The position numbers and the translations under genes were made by a program. Of a stretch of 64,000 nt of DNA, positions 57,747 through 64,000 are shown piece after piece; positions within the stretch are counted from its first letter, which is position 1; each line of letters starts with the position of its first letter. This stretch comes from Amorphophallus konjac (lineage: Eukaryota; Streptophyta; Magnoliopsida; Alismatales; Araceae), in assembly GCA_022559845.1 (NCBI GenBank), contig JAHNEJ010002961.1, forward strand, positions 27,808-91,807, read 5' to 3'. A model generated the notes under the pieces. That model was not told the DNA's origin and did not search any database. It saw nothing but the letters and a program-made list of their open reading frames with translations.

Positions 57747-58237
57747 AGATTTCTAAAACAGAATGATGCACCTAACCTTATTTAGATGCTGGGCGGTTTG
57801 ATCACGTATCTTGCAATATATCCATGCTCTGTCTAATCAGAATACTGTGTCTGAAGACCACTGTTCCGTTGTTTATTTTTTCTTTTTTATTATTTAGACT
57901 TGTAGCATTTCTAAAATAGTAATTATATATGAAGCTAGAGATAGTTGGGTGTTACTTGCAGCATTTCCAGCACATTCATAAGAGCATGAATTTTATTTTA
58001 ACATGTTACTGCTATGTTTTTAGAATGTGTTATTATCTTGTCAATATTTAATTAGTTGGGTGTTGTATGTGAGCTGAGATGCGTGGGTGCAACCTAACAT
58101 TGCACGCATCTTAGGAGAGCGTGTTAAACCCGTGTCAATCAATCTACCCGTTCAAGACTTTGGGATTGATGTGCACGTTCTCATTTTGAATGATGAGAAT
58201 GTGTATATCTAACTCAAAGTCTTGAATTGTCCCGTTT

Positions 58238-58526
58238 GGACAGTCTGTGAATGTTTGATCGCACTTTGGTGGTTAATTACTATATGTGTTTGTGTTGTTT
58301 GTTAAAAATTTTGGCTGGATGCGTCTTCTCACTCCTCTCTGATATACCTTTATTGATTTTGATTAATTTCTTAACCACTTATTAGTAAGTGTTTAAGAAA
58401 ATTTCTTAATCAATAAATATTTTGTGGTATATCGGAGAGGTGTGGGGAGATGCTGCCGAAATTTTTAGCAAATAACACAACACATATAGTAATTAATCGT
58501 GCGATCAAACCTTCACAGATGGGTTA
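58238..58526. repeat. large palindrome (foldback) inside the CACTA element
   Basis: Arms at 58,253-58,348 and 58,426-58,510 are near-perfect reverse complements (GTTTGATCGC...GATATACC versus GGTATATC...GCGATCAAAC). The inner part also pairs (TTTCTTAACCACTTA with TAAGTGTTTAAGAAA). Another copy of the arm end, GAAATTTTTAGCAAATAAC, lies at about 58,550. Confidence 0.9.
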
Positions 58527-58601
58527 AAAAGTGAAAATCTAAATGATCCGAAATTTTTAGCAAATAACACAACCATATATTTCTGTTCAAGTGTCATTAG
58601 T

Positions 58602-59093
58602 TTGATCCCAATTCTGTTCGAAATGACACAAACATATGGGATTGTCGATATCAGACATAAGTCTAAATTGAATACTTATGATCCATTCATTTTGGCCGCA
58701 CAAGCCCAGCAGGTCTATTATACAAAGTATCCATCGTCTAGAAATAAAGAAAGAAATGATTGGTGGGCAGTTTGCAAGGTTAAGACAAGGCTTTTCCCGG
58801 ATTATGAGTTGGATTTGACTGAAACAGTAGAGTTGGATGTGAATGCCGAATTCTTTCAATCAGACTTGGGTGATGATGTAGAGTTGCCTGCTTCTAGTGA
58901 TGAATCTGTGGAGGCACTGTCTTTATCTAAAGAGAATGAAGTGGAAGAAGTCGATCCAGAACAACCTGAAATACAGTTGGGGGACTCCGAAGAGGAGGAA
59001 TATATTAGTGATCAAAATGAATCTGATAATGAAGATGTGAATGTTGAATTTGATATATCTCCAACATCTGAAGATGAAATGGAGAATGTTTGA
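58602..59093 (+). pseudogene. CACTA TNP2-type transposase, C-terminal part (DUF4216)
   Basis: The 163-aa frame starts in the DUF4216 region: ILFEMTQTYGIVDIRHKSKL, then DPFILAAQAQQVYYTKYPSS and NDWWAVCKVKTR. It ends in a long acidic tail (about 75-163) typical of these transposases. The catalytic N-terminal part is missing; the upstream DNA is the palindrome and the DGK pieces. The Met at 58602 is probably internal. The fragment alone would not be active. Confidence 0.85.
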
Positions 59094-59174
59094 TTAATGG
59101 TATACAATTTTACCTAAAATTTTAATACTCTGTAACTTTCTTTCTTTCACTATTTGATGAATATGCATGTATTT

Positions 59175-60680
59175 TATTACCAGTTGAATATATGGTTCGA
59201 GGACGGCGTGAGACTTCTTCAGGTGGGAGGGAGAGGGTAGCGGGAGGAGATTTACTTCCATTTCTACACCGGTAGTAGGTATGTATACTTTCATGTATAA
59301 TGCATTGTAGTATTTGTTTAAAATAATTCTTTATGTTTTTGTGGTATCTTATTCTTATTTTCACAGGACCCACGACCTCTGCACCGTTACCACCGACCTC
59401 TGCACCGCTACCACCGGTAGTAGGTATGTATACTTTCATGTATAATGCATTGTAGTATTTGTTTAAAATAATTCTTTATGTTTTTGTGCTATCTGATTCT
59501 TATCCTTACAGGACCCACGACCTCTGCACCGTTACCACTGACAACAGGTAGATTGACGGCCTCTGCACCGCCATCACACATGGCGAGTGGATCTACACCT
59601 CCTCCAGCTGAGTCAGGTATGTTCATTTACATTTCTATATTTTTTTGATAGTTTGTTTTATTTATTTTTGTCCATTTCGTATAGTACGTGCTGATGACGA
59701 GACGATCATCACGAGGGGGAGGGCAGTTATAATGAGACGATGCGGGCAGTGTGGATAAATGAAGGGTATGTAATGCATTATTTTTATTATCTATTCATCA
59801 TTGTGGTATTAATATTTTCAATTTCAGGAATAAAATAGAGCCAGCCCAAGCATCACAATTTATTACAAAGTCAATTGAAGCACATTTTCCAGGCCCCATC
59901 CGTCGCTTTTCTGATTTTCCGATGGATGTTCGGGATTTATTGTTCACTATGTTCTGTATTTATCTTATTTTATCATATTAAGTCATTTTCCTGCTATATT
60001 TTAACACACTTATTGTTATATAACATATAATTTATTTTTTGTTAATATGTAGAGCACCTCCTGCACCTCCTGCACCTCGTGCACAGCAGCCTCCGGTAAG
60101 TATTTATTTGATTGATTTTCTATTTGTTAACTCTAAATATCATCTTACAAAATATAAGAATTTAGATTGAGGAGGGGAAAAATCATTTTCTTAACTCTAT
60201 GAACTTGGTTTGAGGGTCCAAAATTGAAAAGAGAGGTCCAATCAATCCATCGATTGTTCAACACGACATGGGGGGTGAAAGTAACCTGTAGAAACTGACG
60301 GAGTTCAAATTGGACTCCAAATTTGAGCTCGATGCTCAAATTTACATTTCCTAAATAGAACCAAGTTAATCGAGTGTAAGAGGGTCAAAAATAAAGAAAT
60401 ATATGTCCAATTAATTTGTCAATGACTCCAACACGACCGGGAAGGTGAGAGTGACTTGTAGAAACTGACGGAGTCCAAATTGGACTACCGATTTGAGCAA
60501 AACGTTTAAAATTGTCATTCGTCATTAAATGAAAAACATCTTGCTTTTAATTTTCAAGAAAAATTGATTTCTTTATTAAGGATTTGATTTTAATTTTTTT
60601 AAATGATATACAGGATCATCCGTCGCGAGATGTTGGACGAGACGACGACCAAGATGACACATATGCGGAGGATTTGTGAT
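59175..60680 (+). pseudogene. second CACTA gene (TNPA/Transposase_24-like), small exons, core deleted
   Basis: A first exon reads MVRGRRETSSGGRERVAGGD (about 59,190-59,273). Pro/Ser/Thr-rich exons follow (GPTTSAPLPPTTSAPLPP). A piece near 59,845-59,955 reads QFITKSIEAHFPGPIRRFSD and MDVRDLLFTMF, the start of the conserved Transposase_24-type region. The last exon (about 60,614-60,679) ends DDDQDDTYAEDL. The conserved centre between them is missing. An exon-intron unit of about 165 bp is tandemly duplicated (59,271-59,440). Confidence 0.65.
59271..59600. repeat. tandem duplication of an exon-intron unit
   Basis: GGTAGTAGGTATGTATACTTTC...CACAGGACCCACGACCTCTGC occurs twice at about 165 bases, including the intron; the exon start GGACCCACGACCTCTGCACC appears in both. 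Confidence 0.85.
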
Positions 60681-60902
60681 TTCATTTTAGTTATTTGCAT
60701 GTTGTCATTTTATTATGGATGTATGATTAATTTGTGTGTTTGTATGTGATGAATTTGAAGTTCGTGGAGATTGTGATTTGTGTAGTTGATTTATATGTTT
60801 TTATGAAATTATTATTTATCAGGTTATTTATTTTATTAAATTGTTATTTATCAGGTGATTTATAGTCGATTATATAAATTTATAAAAAAAAATACTGCAA
60901 AA

Positions 60903-61398
60903 TTAGCGACCGAATAGCGACCGAATAGCGACTGTCTTTATTATTTATTTTATTAAAGTATTAAAATTAGCGACAGAAAGCGACCGAATAGCGACTATCT
61001 CTATTATTTATTTTATTAAATTATTATTTATCAGGTGATTTATAGCCCGTTTATATAAATTTATTTTAAAAAAAACTACAAAATTAGCGACCGAATAGCG
61101 ACCGCATAGCGACTGTATATATTAGCGACGGTCATGCGACCGATTGATATCGGTCGCTATCCGCGACTGATATTGCGACCGATAATTATCGGTCGCTATC
61201 CGCGACTGCTTCTGCGACCGATAATTATCGGTCGCTAACGGCGACCTATTCTGCGACCGATTTATATCGGTCGCCATTTAGCGACTATTATATAGCGACC
61301 GACATGTTCGTTGCTAATAGGTGTCTGTTTGGTCGCAGTATCTCTTTGCGACCGATCTGCGACCGAATAGCGACCGGAGGTCGGTCGCTACTCGCGGT
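60903..61398. repeat. CACTA right subterminal repeats
   Basis: About twenty AGCGACCG/CGGTCGCT units, some forming perfect palindromes centred on ATAATTAT, run up to the terminal inverted repeat. Two longer AT-rich units (TTATTTATTTTATTAAA...) are also repeated. Confidence 0.9.
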
Positions 61399-61639
61399 TT
61401 TTCTTATAGTGACCATCTGCACAAATGATGGGTCGTGTGCTGCGATGGAGTGTACATGAAAATATGTAAAAAAAGTCCTCACTACATCTATAACTTCAAT
61501 TCTATCATGTGCGACTGGTGCAGGTGCGGGTGCTGCTCGAACTCTGGATGTGGAGGAAGATCCTGCTCCGCCATGTGCTCGTGGGGAGGTACCCGGGAAG
61601 TAGAAGAAGATGTCCTGGGTGTGCTACGAGAACCGTATC

Positions 61640-61853
61640 TATCCTGTAACTGTGTCCGAAAGGAATGTCAGACATCTCCCGGAACTCGGTCGCATGCACG
61701 AACATCGCGTCCCACTCCCGCAAGGTGCTCCGCAAACCTGTGTATGCCGGTGACGCGATGTTCGCAGTATCTACAGTGCACATGTCCATCACCCTCAACA
61801 GAGTATCCATGCTCCCACGTAGGGTGACGCCGTCCGTCCATGATGACCTGCAA
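61640..61853 (-). pseudogene. BED zinc-finger exon of a hAT-type transposase
   Basis: The 61-aa frame reads TWEHGYSVEGDGHVHCRYC, then TGIHRFAEHLAGVGRDVRACDRVPGDV. This is C-x2-C followed by H-x4-H and the usual VxACxxVPxDV ending of plant hAT BED fingers. An acceptor-like TTTGCAG on the minus strand (about 61,855) precedes it, so it may be an exon. The catalytic part that should follow is not found; the CACTA element and the acidic tail come next. Confidence 0.75.
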
Positions 61854-61989
61854 ATGATGTATAAAGTTTACATTAGTGATTTCAATGATAAGTACAGAAC
61901 TCTATATAGAAGAAATCTACAATTAATTATTAGTTAGTTATAAATATAACCAAATGATACATACTAATTAAGAGTATGGACCCAAACTG

Positions 61990-63453
61990 GGCCAGTGCCC
62001 ATCTCCAAATAATTTGACATTAAATGTGGTCCGCAAATAGGACAGATAGTCTTCATAGCGCATTGAACCTGAATAGTTCTCCCAGTACATGCGTACGTAT
62101 ATTCATACTACTGCGAACCTTGTGCATACACGACCTCTACTGGCGCAGCTGCGGCATAAGGATATGGATACGATGGGAAAAATGAACTACTGTTATCTGA
62201 GTCGCCATGATACATCGGCTGCTACGGCCATGACCATCCATACGAGCTTCCAGATCCCTGGGAGTCATGTGTGCTCATGCTCTCAAAATCAGACAACATG
62301 CCTTGATAGCTGGTACTGTCTGCAACCGAACTTCCATAGTAGGGATCCCATTGATTAGCTGCCCGTCTCGTCCCTACCGGTGGAGCACCGTGATCCTCAT
62401 CTTGTGTGGCATGTGTGAAGTGCTGCTCCTCTGTCCATGAGGCATGTTGACGGCCCCCCACGACCTCTACTATGACCACTGTTGTACTCTCTGCCACCAG
62501 CACTAGTATCCTCACCACGACTCCCGTTGACCACCTTCACCACCGCCACCTCCATGGGATGAAGACCCTGTCGTGTACTATCATCATCGGAGTCATGACT
62601 CCCACTGATGCGAGGCTCAACAGAGGGCTCGGAGTGTCGTCATCTGCATTGGGATCTAATGTCTCCATGTCTGTAATATCTATCGAATTTAATGTGGTCC
62701 CTTATCCTTCTTGCTGGTGAATAATGTGGTCCATGATGATTTTTTCTTCTGTGGAGCAGGGCGGCTTACCTGCTGCATGTTGTGTCCCTCTAGATGCCTG
62801 AGAAGCAGAAGCCTGGTTAGATAATTTTTCAACTTACTTTCTATTGTGTAAGTCTGTACGTATACCTGAGACGACTGATTGGGTGCCTTAAATGTTGAGC
62901 GTCGTGACGCAGCAGACTGAGATGGTTGTTTCGATGCTACCGAAGACTACACAATTGAAAGAATAATATATTCAATTACCAATAAAATACAACATATAAA
63001 TGTAGAAATGACAATATAATTTCACCTCTCTAAATGAGGAACTCCCCCTAGCCTCTCTTGAAGTGGATAACCTTCTTGGTTCCGCAGATATTGAATGCCG
63101 CGGTGCAGTAACTCGGGACCACTGTTCTCCCGCAATGTTGTCATTTGTCGGACCGACCTGCAATATATTTCTTACATCATCATACATCAATATATGACTA
63201 ACTAGCTATCTAATGAAATTTGCGATTCGATTTTCATGTATTAATTCACCTGAGGTGGCTCTTGACGCTCAATTGATGGAGGTTGCATCAATCGCTCCAA
63301 TGCTGTATCATCGTACGCATACATGTGTCTCCCTTCCACTCCCATGACGAGGTCATCATCTAAATTAACTTCATCATCACGTCCCGTTGCTGACTCTAAA
63401 TTATATGTATTTATAATTAATACATATACATTAACTTTAAAATTATTTATCAC
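61990..63453 (-). pseudogene. low-complexity exons upstream of the BED finger, hAT-like
   Basis: Several minus-strand frames are Ser/Gly/Pro/Tyr-rich: STHDSQGSGSSYGWSWP (about 62,230-62,280), SAEPRRLSTSREARGSSSFR (about 63,030-63,090) and DDEVNLDDDLVMGVEGRH (about 63,320-63,375). Such tails are common at the C-terminus of hAT transposases. They lie upstream of the BED finger, so two elements may be joined here. No frame is complete. Confidence 0.4.
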
Positions 63454-64000
63454 TAATTATATATTTAAAATTACATCTCTAATTAAATTACATTATACAT
63501 ATAAATTATAAACATCTCTAAGTAATTTACATTATACATATAAATTAACTTTAAAATTGTTTATAAAATATTCAACACTAAATTTATATTTACATTAAAA
63601 ATATGTCTACTTAAATTACATTATGCAATTAAATTAACTAATATACATTATGCATTTAAAAATATTTTACATCTACGACTAATAATGATATAATATCAGT
63701 AATTATACAACATGCAAGACTAAATTTAAAATTTAAAACATCTCAATTAAATCTAATATTTAAACATGAATTAAATAACACATCAAAAAAATAAATTATT
63801 TCTACAACATGAATTAAATAGTATTTATATTATTTCTACAAAATGAATTAAATAATACATCAAAAAATGATATTTCTACAACATAATTAAACAAAAATTA
63901 TATTATTTATAAACATGAATTAAATAATACATTAAAAATAATATTAAATAATCTAATAAAATTTTTTCTACATTTTTTAGATTAAGAATAAACTAAAAAA
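63454..64000. other. AT-rich, non-coding
   Basis: Very AT-rich with repeated AAATTAAATAATACATCAAAAA-like motifs at about 63,760-63,940. No gene. Confidence 0.5.

Larger units (their letters stand above)
55031..61414. mobile_element. CACTA (En/Spm) transposon, 6.38 kb, with host-gene fragments
   Basis: The element (55034-61411) starts CACTACAAGAAAAA and, read from the other end, CACTATAAGAAAAA. Flanks ACC (55031-55033) and ACC (61412-61414) are the exact 3-bp duplication expected for CACTA. Both ends carry many AGCGACCGA/TCGGTCGCT subterminal repeats. It holds a C-rich tract, pieces of a diacylglycerol kinase gene, a large palindrome, and remnants of both transposase genes. It seems non-autonomous. 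Confidence 0.96.
54454..64000 (-). mobile_element. hAT-type element, left end and part of the interior, interrupted by CACTA
   Basis: A terminal-repeat-like CAAGGTTTGCCGACCCGGCC begins at 54454. A 17-bp inverted repeat with arms at 54464-54480 and 54496-54512 follows directly; such GC-rich ends occur in hAT elements. The coding remnants on both sides of the CACTA insertion lie on the minus strand. The right end is not in the window. The exact extent, and whether all remnants belong to one element, is uncertain. Confidence 0.5.

Overview
The window looks like an intergenic, transposon-dense piece of a flowering-plant nuclear genome. It is probably a monocot: the three host genes have very GC-rich coding starts in AT-rich surroundings, and one of them is a mitochondrial CcmE gene with a presequence. 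I cannot name the species. Only three intact host genes are supported: a single-exon CcmE (cytochrome c maturation, 12046-12822, +) and two arabinogalactan-peptide genes about 14 kb apart (38118-38312, -, AGP16/20-like; 52137-52319, +, AGP23-like). A NAC transcription-factor first exon (35220-35615, -) is broken by an in-frame stop and by a transposon at its splice donor. I see no operon-like cooperation; the three intact genes act separately (mitochondrial haem delivery, and cell-surface proteoglycan backbones).

Layout. 1-6106: the 5' half of a decayed Ty1/copia element on the minus strand (Gag, protease, integrase, long leader, PBS, 5' LTR), truncated by the window edge. 6107-11700: fragments of at least three further retroelements. 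11.7-17.1 kb: CcmE and its 3' flank. 17.2-32 kb: a nested stack. A LINE remnant holds a hAT transposon (17894-31716), which holds a 421-bp hAT-type MITE (19754-20174) and a 9.5-kb pol-less LTR element with a gag remnant (20888-30410). 32353-33055: a three-LTR tandem SMART/TRIM. 33278-35209: a Mutator-like element with an exact 9-bp target duplication, carrying pyrimidine-rich DNA, sitting in the NAC gene. 38.1-38.5 kb: the first AG-peptide gene. 39679-49075: a 9.4-kb LARD-like LTR element with 3.1-3.4 kb LTRs, a non-coding interior and an exact 5-bp target duplication (CTGGT). 52.1-52.3 kb: the second AG-peptide gene. 54454 to past the window end: a hAT-type element interrupted by a 6.4-kb CACTA transposon (55034-61411, exact 3-bp target duplication ACC) that carries pieces of a diacylglycerol kinase gene, a very C-rich tract and remnants of its own transposases.

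The most unusual signals are RNA/DNA-structure patterns inside the retroelements. One is four copies of a CTTGTG-GAAAG-CACAAC hairpin, some with their own matching outer arms, in the copia leader. Another is an array of about nine different short inverted repeats, mostly joined by (CA)n linkers, in both LTRs of the pol-less element. The third is clusters of GGTCGACC or GCGGTC/GACCGC dyads in the LTRs of two otherwise unrelated families, with copy number differing between the two LTRs of each element. All calls come from reading the sequence; no database search was run.
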